Assembly: GCA_947184155.2 (NCBI GenBank)
Contig: CAMXCT020001755.1
Location: forward strand, 1 to 64,000
Direction of reading: 5' to 3'
Length of the DNA: 64,000 nucleotides
Source of the DNA: Cladocopium goreaui
Lineage: Eukaryota > Sar > Dinophyceae > Suessiales > Symbiodiniaceae
Made by a program: the position numbers and the translations under genes
The notes under the pieces: model-generated
The model's database searches: none
What the model was told of the DNA's origin: nothing
The model's input: only the letters and a program-made list of their open reading frames with translations
Part shown: positions 12,401 through 20,285 of the stretch, one piece after another
Layout: each line of letters begins with the position of its first letter
Numbering within the stretch: the first letter of the stretch is position 1

Positions 12401-13513
12401 GCGGAAATTATCAGCGGTAGGACCCATTTTCGCTTTTGGGATCCATGCTTGGACTGAGCAAGGGGGAGGGACCGCAGATCTACAGATATCATTAAGATGT
12501 GTAATCATCGCATCAGATGATACCCCAGGGTGGAGTCGCCATGCTGCATAGGGTATTCCGTCTGGACCTGGGGAAGAGTCATTGGTGGTGAGGACAGTTC
12601 TGATGAAGTCTTCCGCGCCTGGGGGGGGAACATGTGGCCAGGGTTGGGCTTGCGATTTATACTGCTCCAGGTAGTCTGTCCACTCAGGATCATATATGAC
12701 AGGCGGTTGGAACCAGAACTTACGGGTAGCAAGCATGGCTGCAGACAAGTCAAGGTCAGTTTGGCACTGGTTGCCTGCCCCGTCCAAAATAGGACCATTA
12801 TAAAATACCGTTCTTGGGCAGCTAGCTCGCAATCTCTGCCACAAAGGAGCACTAGTTCCGAGGCCACGGCTGCGGGTAGTTTCATCTCTATTCCCAGTGA
12901 TAAGATGTTGTTGTTGTTGTAACTGTAGATCAAGGAGCTCGAAACATTTCCAAAGGAAGGTACGAGGAACCGTAATGACAGTGGATGATTGGCAATATTC
13001 ATCCAGGGCAGGGCGGAAGCCTGGAAGGGCGGCCAGAAGCTCTTGTAGCAGTCGCTTAGAGATGTTAAGAAGTGGTCGATCAGATTGGAGATGCTTCCTC
13101 AGGGTGTTGAAGTCACGGGGCCGCTTAGGGAGAGACATCCACCATTGCCATAATAATGCTTGGAGGGATTCAAATGTGGGCTGCGAGACTAAGCAAAGTC
13201 GGCGAACTAGCGATTGGAGTGACGGCCACACTTGTCGGGTGTCATGTCGGTCCTTGCCCGGTTGGAAAACATTCGCTGGTATGGTCATGTGTAGGGGCAG
13301 GTCAAAACTGCTGGAAACGCGTGGCCGGTGGCGCAATTGGATGGATATGCATGCATGCCCAGCAGACTCGAAAAGACGATCATAGAAAACCTGATATTGG
13401 ATTAGTCCACGATTCATATATTCGGTCGGGAGAATGACCTTGTCGATTGATGACGAGCCATTTGGGCCCCCAGAAGGTTGGTTCATCCTTGACGATGTCG
13501 TCGCCCTGGGCAC
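9383..13513 (-). CDS. LINE ORF2: reverse transcriptase and RNase H
   Basis: A 1376-codon open frame. Reverse transcriptase motifs occur in order: SSPGPDGIPYAAW (313-325), SLDLSKAFE (432-440, motif A), GVDMGRSFSVLLF (490-502, motif B region) and GYVDDTTM (524-531, motif C with catalytic YVDD). Two Cys/His motifs follow: CQLCGIPTW...CEKC, and CVACGHGDNSSQHWARFC, which has the C-x2-C-x7-H-x4-C spacing seen in many LINE C-termini. RNase H follows with FDGS (D near 1263), DNIEAEIMACL (E near 1305) and VVIQGDILPV (D near 1340). The protein would reverse transcribe element RNA at a nicked target. The frame is intact but cut off from the endonuclease upstream and from the RNase H end downstream by frameshifts. 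The first 30 or so residues are out-of-frame endonuclease sequence. Confidence 0.92.
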   Translation of the reverse strand: MPRATTSSRMNQPSGGPNGSSSIDKVILPTEYMNRGLIQYQVFYDRLFESAGHACISIQLRHRPRVSSSFDLPLHMTIPANVFQPGKDRHDTRQVWPSLQSLVRRLCLVSQPTFESLQALLWQWWMSLPKRPRDFNTLRKHLQSDRPLLNISKRLLQELLAALPGFRPALDEYCQSSTVITVPRTFLWKCFELLDLQLQQQQHLITGNRDETTRSRGLGTSAPLWQRLRASCPRTVFYNGPILDGAGNQCQTDLDLSAAMLATRKFWFQPPVIYDPEWTDYLEQYKSQAQPWPHVPPPGAEDFIRTVLTTNDSSPGPDGIPYAAWRLHPGVSSDAMITHLNDICRSAVPPPCSVQAWIPKAKMGPTADNFRPLGMPSTFERVDGSIAAVMTKAIAPLLHPSQTVLNLFREPQSAVQSVQAVLDQDAPCACLSLDLSKAFERINPHWILQILSACKAPWWIIMYTRHILLFRRCRHKVQGKLLPSKMIVTGVDMGRSFSVLLFCVAMDPVLTYLNRIPGMLTVQGYVDDTTMVGDTAAGMQWLSDAWQACLRLKSAGIQIDEHHCWRTNGINMHADSSGQIDQYPPLNWTQRLPGHATLRQALLHRAGYSTTTIVCRANLFVCLTPAEVDLILAGGHLTKIDPLFLVQCSCSNKCSVLVNHPASLSTLHALERSDWGAHLIEGKTTALGLLLYGKYTRSPQGWTPVEELVGTQAINPKAMSKANHRLALFATPAHSVVQRSLANNCFILSLNIYQSTYFGFTPDDINLYQQRSAKLILGRPWLAARYLPHIFRWLGIAPALDPAVTLTAACLGYWLRQNGSTACLSPGYPGVGTRQGAVVQRIFRTWIPLLGIDTIGNLLRITAGHNTRKTHHQFLRQLKLRLYEAIQVHALQYLQSRVSLQLLPGGVSWAWLTHLATVPKIAVNGVARFAVLRWAVNEDDDECLRLRVTGSLQAEQPCQLCGIPTWLYPLGLNFAPACEKCCHDHDINATTLYSSERWGIPITSPWHAIAESARGSFHIPDSWRDRARDLAPCVACGHGDNSSQHWARFCIVPVLVANTLSPSPDPVKSLDQLARVNAAGCVTASHILHQFRRLLLEHGGMQHAPSSVPLSVAEWLTRLHDNALQAIPTRFLPELVSAVRPQGATADNQNHPCHMQTAANEAVTLHSAALPDLVCTATTPIAPDQPIAVLPLGHPWLSLIAPARTRVAGLRSNAKIAPACPNSPDSYCTVTALQSISPNELILAIPPDDAPSEPSIQIVGQFDGSCMHEDALGGAGYVIYVIEGGRSRVIACRSVALPHCSDNIEAEIMACLYLVEEVAVVVKQRLSSRGLIPKVVIQGDILPVIKYFQFAGRLRRIDIAPTIGKHSLHRQSATPE

Positions 13514-14013
13514 AACTTAATATACGGTGCCATGCGTTAAGGGAGAGGTGATGACTGTGATTAAAGTCTCCGACTATGAAGAAAGGGTCCGGAAGGTCTT
13601 GATGATCAGATATCCATCTGGCAAGCGTTTCACAATCTTCTTTTGCGCTGCTGGGATGACAATAGGCTGAAATCACCCAAAAGCAGTCGGTTCTGGTTTG
13701 GATTTGTGCAGCAAGGAGTTTACCAGGCATGATGACAATTTCCTGCAGAGTCTAAAGGAGCATGGAATCAATATAGCTACTCCTCCCGACAGGCCTCCAT
13801 TTTCTGTTGCTATCGATGGGGAGTGCGCAATATAAAACCGGGGTAAGTTTGGAGAAAATTGGTAGCAGTACTTGCCGTCCATCTGGTTTCTTGGAGGCAG
13901 ACAATGCCATTCCGAGCTCGGCGGAGAACGGCTTGCGTGTTAGGGTTAGTCCATTGCAACGTTCTCCAACCTGATACATTCCATGTGGTTAAATGTCTAA
14001 GGCAGTACAGCAA
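13380..14013 (-). pseudogene. LINE APE-type endonuclease, frameshifted
   Basis: Pieces of an exonuclease-endonuclease-phosphatase domain lie in three frames. Frame one (14013-13810) has TTWNVSGWRT and NGIVCLQETRW, matching the N-terminal WN and QET motifs. Frame two (13882-13673) has GGLSGGVAIL. Frame three (13730-13380) has VISAYCHPSS and FFIVGDFNHSHH, matching the Y.P and GDFN motifs. At least two frameshifts separate them, and a third separates them from the reverse transcriptase frame. The domain would nick target DNA for target-primed reverse transcription. This copy cannot make it. Confidence 0.85.
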
Positions 14014-14827
14014 TCTTGTTTCTTTTCTAGACGGTATTTAAGGACTTCGGCACAAAGGAGGCTAAACTCCGTGGAGTTGGCCAGTGCTTGTGCAAGGAGT
14101 TGTCTAGAATGGGTAAAAAATTCGCTGCGGATGCCACACTTATTAGCCACTGTTTGAATGTCTAAGATTGGCCACGGTGCAGGGATTTGGAGTACATGCG
14201 GCAAGAAGGAGAGTGACTGCAAGCAGTATAAGCTTTTTGGACATTTGGTCATAAACTGAAGTGAATACAACGCTCGAATTTGTCGGGACCACGCGTTGCG
14301 AAATTCGAGCAGGAGAGGTTTCGCAACCGTCCCTAGGCGCTGCATGGTTTTAAATGACACTCAAACCAGAGAACAAACAAAAAAGGCAAGATCCGGGGGG
14401 GCATTGTCCGTGTTCCAGCTGCATGCAAGCTCCTGACTGATCTTTCCAATGGGGTTGATATGTGGAAGATTGTCACTATGCTCTGGGTACTTGAAGACAC
14501 GGTTGTCAATCGATGCTTTAATAAGGCATGTTTGGTATCCTGCAGTGTCATCAAGCTTCCAGTTATGTGCAGCAGCAACGGCAACATCACCCCATTGTTG
14601 ATGAACATGCAACCGTGTAGTTCAGGATAAGAACAGGCTGTCGTATGTACACTGCACGAGGCTTGTTCGATAAAACGAGACAAGAAACACACAATGCACT
14701 GGTCATAGAGGAATGTGCCAATGAATCGATGACAAATTAGGTATTGCCCTTTAGGTCCATAGGGAACAGCAAACCAGATGCAGTTGGGGTTGGTGCAACG
14801 GAACGGGATGGGAGCAGCCGTGAACAC
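13989..14827 (-). pseudogene. Possible LINE ORF1 remnant, frameshifted
   Basis: Three overlapping minus-strand frames (14827-14333, 14612-14361, 14360-13989) join into protein-like sequence. Examples are FAVPYGPKGQYLICHRFIGT, HQQWGDVAVAAAHNWKLDD and LLAQALANSTEFSLLCAEVL. The last frame stops just inside the beginning of the endonuclease region, as expected for an ORF1 placed directly before ORF2. I recognise no nucleic-acid-binding motif, so the ORF1 label rests on position. A host exon carried into the element is the alternative. Confidence 0.4.
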
Positions 14828-14890
14828 TGCAGGTTGAGGCAGTTGCTGCCATGGGATGTCAACTCGAGTGTGACAATTCCACGCAGCTGT

Positions 14891-15270
14891 GTCAAGGTGA
14901 GGGGCAGTCGTGGAGCACCCTTCGGCGAAGGTACCTTAAGCCCCCTTCGAAGGTACCTTAAGCCTTTGCCGAAGGGGGGTGGGGGGACGGGGGGGGGTGA
15001 ACGAGGAACCGAAGCCCCCTTAAGGTACCTTAAGGGGGCTTCGAAGGCTTCGAAGGTACCTTAAGGGGGCTTCGAAGCCTTCGAAGGTACCTTAAGGGGG
15101 CTTCGACGAAGGTACCTTAAGGGGTCTTCGCCGAAGGCTTCGAAGGTACCTTAAGGGGGCTTCAACGAATTCTTCGAAGCCCCCTTAAGGTACCTTCAAA
15201 GCCTTCGAAGCCCCCTTAAGGTACCTTCGAAGGCTTCGAAGCCCCCTTAAGGTGCCTTCGTCGAAGCCCT
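14891..15270 (-). mobile_element. MITE-like palindrome-packed element, partial
   Basis: It starts GGGGCAGTCGTGGAGCACCC, the same terminus as the complete copy at 45034-45518 read in reverse. The body is made almost entirely of the palindromic hexamers GGTACC, CTTAAG and TTCGAA in phase, plus a G-rich stretch at 14975-14999. It breaks off at about 15270 into a triplet array. Orientation is given relative to the complete copy. Confidence 0.75.
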
Positions 15271-15302
15271 CTTAGTAGTAGTAATAGTAATAGTAGTAGT
15301 CT

Positions 15303-15339
<37 letters not shown>

Positions 15340-15348
15340 CTACTACTA

Positions 15349-15387
<39 letters not shown>

Positions 15388-15530
15388 CTACTACTACTAC
15401 TACTGGTAGTACTACTATAGTACTACTGGTAGTACTACTGGTAGTACTACTATAGTACTACTGGTAGTACTACGAGTACTACTGGTAGTACTACTAGTGC
15501 TACTAGTACTACTAGTACTACTCGTACTCC
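15271..15530. repeat. Triplet array, TAG/CTA with ACG variants
   Basis: An imperfect trinucleotide array of TAG, then CTA/CGA, then GGTAGTACTACT blocks. The strand sense flips inside the array (TAG run, then CTA run), so it can fold back. It starts inside a truncated MITE-like element. Confidence 0.85.
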
Positions 15531-15559
15531 TAACCCCGGTTTTTACCGCGGCTCCCCCG

Positions 15560-15670
15560 ATCTTCGGCGTTCGCCAGGACGATCAGCCCCCCCTCCAGCA
15601 AACTGCATGGAAGGGATGCTGCCGCAGTGTCCCACGCTGTTGCCCCCGCTTTGGGGGGGGTCTTTGCCCA
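15560..15670 (-). other. Conserved tail downstream of Cys-rich gene 1
   Basis: On the minus strand, GGGACACTGCGGCAGCATCC and CTGATCGTCCTGGC, separated by a variable part, also occur downstream of the paralogous gene at about 44339-44420, in the same order and orientation. Both copies lie shortly past the stop codon. It may be a 3' UTR element, an unrecognised last exon, or the end of a mobile unit. Confidence 0.6.
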
Positions 15671-15788
15671 AAAAGTCCTACAGCATCAGCCGCGAGGCCT
15701 GAGGAGGCACGTTTTCAAGACACCACTAATGTAGTAGAGGTGAATGCTGTGGCCATATGACAGCAAAGTGACGCCTAACAAACCAAAT

Positions 15789-17262
15789 CTATTTGTCAGC
15801 TAATCCTTGAAACAGGCAGTCCGTCAGGCGGTCCAATAAAAAAATTCTGCTTGTACAGTCGGGGCACGTGGGCTTGAAGTGGTAGGTCATGCAGCACAGA
15901 GCCTCGAGCTCCGGAATGTACACAGGCGTAGACGAGTGTAAACGGTGGATGCACAGATTGCACACCAAGACCACGTCCTGCAGCGCGTGACTGTGAAAAG
16001 GCTTGCCATGGCATGGTTCTGGAAGGATGTCATGGAACAGTGTTGGATGCATGCGTCAATCTATGTTGGTTGCAAGCACACAGATACTAATACTATGGTG
16101 GCGCCATTGCAGAATCAGAGCCGTCAACCCTCTCACCCAACCAACTAACAGCCCGGGGTACACACCTGACCAAAAAATGACACCAATGGCTTCCACCGCA
16201 CGCAGTCCTTGAGGAAAAAATCCCGGACCTGGTTGCACCGCTGGACGCAAATTTGGCGTCGGCCCAAGCCCACAGCGCGACAGAGACTGCAAGCGTATTG
16301 GCCAAGGCCCAATGCGCGCACGTTCCAGGCATAGCCAACCCAAAGGGGTTGCCCACGCTGCGACGGGACGAGAACAGAAGTTTCCACCAGCTCACGTCGC
16401 ATCGGTGGGCCCGGCGGCAAAGTGATCGACCGTTCATTTCTAGGTGGCGCTCTTCGAAGAATCCCTGGACCCGGCCGCGTGTCGGCGTGCGGGAAAAGGC
16501 CGCCACCAAACATGGCCACCGGCTGCCGCCTCTCTCGTTTGCCAGTCACCCGGCGACGGACTTTCGGTCGGTCCAGCTCCTAGGCAACGAACAAGGCACT
16601 GGACCGCGCATGTGACCTTCCCACATAGCACACTGTTTCACGCAATTCAGCACCAGGAAAACCAACACGCTGGATATAACAATGACAACAAGCGACCTTC
16701 ACAATTTCTTCTACAAGAGATGGATAAAGGCTACAACATAATCAACCGAAAACCAACAGCAACTGGTTGACCCCGGGTATAAACCACAGGTGGTTGCCCA
16801 GAAATCTTAGGAATTTATGTGTGTGTATACGTATAATGATCATTAATTGTACTGAAGATACGTGCAAAAAAAATCAGCATGCAATGCATCATATGCCCAG
16901 GCACGACTTCTGGCGGGGGCTCCCGGACAAACAGCTCCCCGACAGGCAGCCGGGGACAAGGCTCCGACCGGGGCACACAGTGCCGGTTCGTTGTGCGACC
17001 GTCCGTCCCCCACACCTGCCAATGACAGCCCAAGCAGAGCACCCAGTACTTCTGTTTACCGTGCCGGCGCCATTTCACGTCCTCCCATTCCTGCCGGCAA
17101 GGGGCGGCGCGAAACAGTCAACCGGAAAAAAAAACTTTGACGACTCCGACTCCACCAGTGTCACAACAACACATAGTCCTGCCAGTTGTCGGCCAACTCA
17201 CGAGTTCGAAAGGACGAAAGCCAGCGACCGCAAGAGCACTTCGGCCCGCCGCTGCCAACCAT
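15789..17262 (-). CDS. Cys-rich gene family member 1 (multi-exon, unrecognised)
   Basis: This is a paralogue of the gene at 42001-44280. Exon 1 (17262-17179) encodes 28 residues starting MVGSGGPKCSCGRWLSS. Exon 2 (17090-16905) encodes 62 residues including LCLGCH, VWGTDGRTTNRHC, PCPRLP and GELFVREPPPE. A third exon (about 16440-16166) has RSITLPPGPP and VPSQRG. The last exon (about 16018-15789) has LQDVVLVCNLCIHRLH and YIPELEALCC. Exons 1 and 2 have exactly the lengths of the paralogue's. Intron 1 (88 bp) would start with GA, and intron 2 with GT. Paired cysteines suggest zinc binding, but I recognise no family. The junctions around exon 3 are unresolved. A 140-bp tandem repeat lies upstream of the start. 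The function is unknown. Confidence 0.65.
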
Positions 17263-17336
17263 ATTGCAAAAGAGACAGCTGGAAACACAAAACAGCTGCG
17301 ACAGCCACAGCATGAACTCTGGAGAGGGTCTCAACC

Positions 17337-17870
17337 TGACCTTGTGACATGCATGTCATACGACCGACAAACAAATCCCTTTCACGTAAGATTCTGATAT
17401 GCTGGATGACTGCCAACCAAAGCCCAAGCATGTAAAGTCTCGCAAGGCAAAAAAAATCTTCAAAAACAAACAGCAACCGGACCTTGTTACATGCACGTCG
17501 GTTCGAAAATAAATCCCTATCGCAGAAGATTCTGATAAATATGCTGGATGACTGCCAACCAAATCCCGAGCATGTAAAGTCTCGCAAGACCAAAACAAAT
17601 CCTCAAAAACAAACAGCAAACGGACCTTGTTACATGCACGTCGATTCGAAAATAAAACCCTCTCGCATAAGAGTATGACATGCTAGATGACTGTCAAACA
17701 CATCCCGACCACGTAAAGTCTCGCAAGGCCAACGCAAATCCGCCAAAACGAACACCAACCGGACCTTGTTACATGCAGGTCGGGTGAGAAACAAATCCCA
17801 TCACATAAGAGTCTGACATGCTGGATGACTGCCGCCAAACAAATGCCATGCATGTAAGGTTGCGCCGAAA
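17337..17870. repeat. Tandem repeat, about 140-bp unit, four copies, upstream of gene 1
   Basis: The block ATGCTGGATGACTGCCAACC recurs at 17399, 17541, 17680 (as ATGCTAGATGACTG) and 17818, a period of 138-142 bp. Each unit also has ACCTTGTTACATGCA and GTAAAGTCTCGCAAG. The array ends about 75 bp before the start codon of the minus-strand gene at 17262, so it occupies its promoter or 5' UTR position. Confidence 0.8.
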
Positions 17871-19030
17871 AAGATGTAGGAAAGATAGATATGGGGTTCC
17901 TAGTCTCGACATCTGGCATGAACATGTCTTTATGAACCTTGAAGCCCCCTTCAAGCCTCCTTGAAGTCCCCTGGAAGATAGAAGGAACACGAGACTTTAA
18001 GGCAGAAAAATTTAATATTTCCATTACATTTTAACCATAGCGTGTCATGTATTATGACTGAAATAGGCCAGGAAATTTGAATCTTTCCAGTATACAGCAA
18101 CTATACCATGTACTGTATAATGAATACTACAATTGGACCATAATATTTTAATACTTCTATACGTTATACTATGTATTGTATGATGAGTACTACAATTGGG
18201 CCAGGAAATTTAAAAACTTCCATCATATATTAACTATACACTGTGTTGTATAATCAGTATTTCAGTTAGGAAAAGAGCAAGAGGGGAGCAAGAAGGAAGG
18301 AAAGGAAAAGAGCAAGAAGGAGAGCAAGAAGGGAAGGAAAAGAGCAATTGGTCCGCCACTTCCCACCATGTCGTTATTGTGACTACTGGGATTGGCAAAA
18401 CTACCTATACAGGAGCCAACAAAAGCTTAACAAGCACCCACCAAGTCTCGGCCCACGGCGGCTCACCCAGGTCGCCTAAGTTTGCCTTACGTGAGCCAAC
18501 ATAGGCGGAATATCTGGCCCACTGCTACTCTTACCCCTACTCCCACGCAAACTGAAAGTCCTGTGCCTGCCAGAGAGGTGACTTGCACACATCACAACAT
18601 TCCATGAGTTGTCCGTTTTTCTGACACGACCGCACTCTTTCATGACTCTAATGAAATTTTGAATATGTATTTCAGAAAAACGAAATGAACTCATAATTTC
18701 ATATAAATATCAGTCGACTCATCGCTATGTATTTGTCATTGCATTTGGACAAAGATGTTTCGAATTTACTCAATCGAATACGTTTATATCATATCCCATA
18801 CCAGAAGGTACATTGAAGCATGCCTGCAGCATACAGCAGTCTGTATGGCTGTTGGGTAGGGGCTCGTTACAAGGATCTGGCAAGAGGGGGGGGAGCGGGA
18901 AAAAGGGGGAAACAACCACATGCTTCTTGCCTAGAAAACTTGGAGTCCATTACGTGGGGCACAATCTTTTTATAGAAAGGGGTCTCCATAGAGAAGGTTT
19001 GTGATCAGGCAGAACGTGACACAGCATGTG
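17871..19030. other. No gene seen; AT-rich imperfect repeats
   Basis: No supported reading frame. At 18030-18265 there are about four imperfect units of 65-70 bp around ACTATAC...TGTATAATGA...ACTACAATTGG. At 18280-18350 there is an A/G-rich GAGCAAGAAGG stretch. The rest shows nothing recognisable. Confidence 0.5.
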
Positions 19031-19342
19031 GCTCACGGCCGCAAAAGGCCCTTTTTGCGCTGAAAGTGCCAAGTGAGCATCGCTGCTTCGGCACCACTAC
19101 GGACCGAGATTGCAGCCCGTCCGCGGCGGGACACTAGGCTGCGGGCGCAGCGCTCTACCATGCTCATCTTCACCTTCCGAAAACAAAAGAACGAATGAAA
19201 TGTTGCAGAACTCGCCAAGGAGACAGAAGTACGAGACCGCAGCTCCAACAGGAACAGGTGACTCGGAGGAGTCGTGCAGCAAGGAAACAGTGGAGGGTAG
19301 CGGCACCGCTTGCACATGCTCGATCCAAAGAACGGCGCGTAC

Positions 19343-20007
19343 CTGTTTGTGAAGCCACAAGATTGCATCATCGTATGCCTTGCTGTGGCCCAAATCATAG
19401 TTGTAGATCGGCAACCACGCATCCTTGTCTTCCTGGGCCTGGAAGGGCAGATGGCATTTAAAAAAAATGGCGGAAGCAGAAACAGGAACCATTCGTGAAA
19501 ACGCCAAGAACAGACAGACATGGGGCATGCGTTTCTTGCACAACAGTAATACGAAAAACGGAGTTCCTTGTCCATAAAGGTGTCAAACTTCATCAGAGAA
19601 GCATCAAACGAGGTCTCTGGCTGCTGGGGCAACCCCAAGACAAAGAAGGCGAAGTCGGCCAAACGCTCGCGCGCTGGTCGGTGGCTCCCGCAAGGGCAGC
19701 TCAACAACACAGTAGGTAGCTGCCGGTATTCGAAGACTGGGACCGTCAGCCCGTCTCGGAGTATAGCCTCCAGCAGTCGAAGCAACTGGGAGCCACGAGC
19801 GTTGACATATGAAGTGATGGTGTGGGCGTCAATCTCAGTAAAGTGGGCAATAGCGATCAGCGCCCATGCTGCTCCAGCAGGCAAAAAGTCTAGCAAGTGA
19901 CACGTCAGCACGACAGCTGGGAGCTGTAGTAGCAACATTGTTGGCACAACGTGGTTCAGAACAAACAAACTTTGAGCCGCTGCTGCGCAAGGGTGATAAA
20001 TACGCAA
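19343..20007 (-). CDS. Unrecognised protein, at least two exons
   Basis: Exon 1 runs from an uncertain start (open to 20007; a Met lies near 19940) to 19567. It includes LLDFLPAGAAWALIAIAHFT, ILRDGLTVPVFEYRQLPTVL and CPCGSHRPARERLADFAFF. A 128-bp intron (19566-19439) beginning GA and ending CAG links it in frame to a 32-codon exon (19438-19343) with AQEDKDAWLPIYNYDLGHSK. That exon may end at a GT donor or read on to about 19097. No family is recognised. The unit lies downstream of, and on the same strand as, the DUF3987-like gene and the transposase, so it may belong to the same element. Confidence 0.5.
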
Positions 20008-20285
20008 AGAAAAAAACGTTCCTACAGCCCATCATCACAAGCAAAGCTCTTGGACACCAAGAATCACCACGTCAACAGACAGATGGAAATTCAACACAAA
20101 ACAAATCGTTTTGCAAGCGGTGCGCGCAGCCAGGTGTTCCAGCAAGCAAGCCGGTGAAACCGTTGCAGCTTGCAAAGAAGATTTGTTCGAACAGAGGCAC
20201 TGAACTGCATTGCTCGCAGCAACCATCAAAGGCATCCTGTACAGAAGGGCTGGAAGCTAACGCAGAAATGGATGGCAAAGAGTAA

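Larger units (their letters stand above)
7482..14890 (-). mobile_element. LINE (non-LTR) retrotransposon, degraded
   Basis: Read on the minus strand, the order is a possible ORF1 remnant (14827-13989), an APE-type endonuclease remnant (14013-13380), reverse transcriptase with two zinc-binding motifs and RNase H (13513-9383), a C-terminal extension (9438-8155), about 640 bp of 3' UTR, and an A-rich tail at 7517-7482. The domain order matches LINEs that carry RNase H. Frameshifts lie near 14360, within the endonuclease, near 13400 and near 9430, so the copy is inactive, although the 1376-codon reverse transcriptase frame is still open. The 5' end is placed where the MITE-like element begins at 14891. 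No target-site duplication was identified. Confidence 0.85.

Noticed and set aside
19110..20285. Plus-strand frames opposite the 19-20 kb gene
   Set aside because: They are antisense shadows. The minus-strand frames have protein-like composition and in-frame splice joins.
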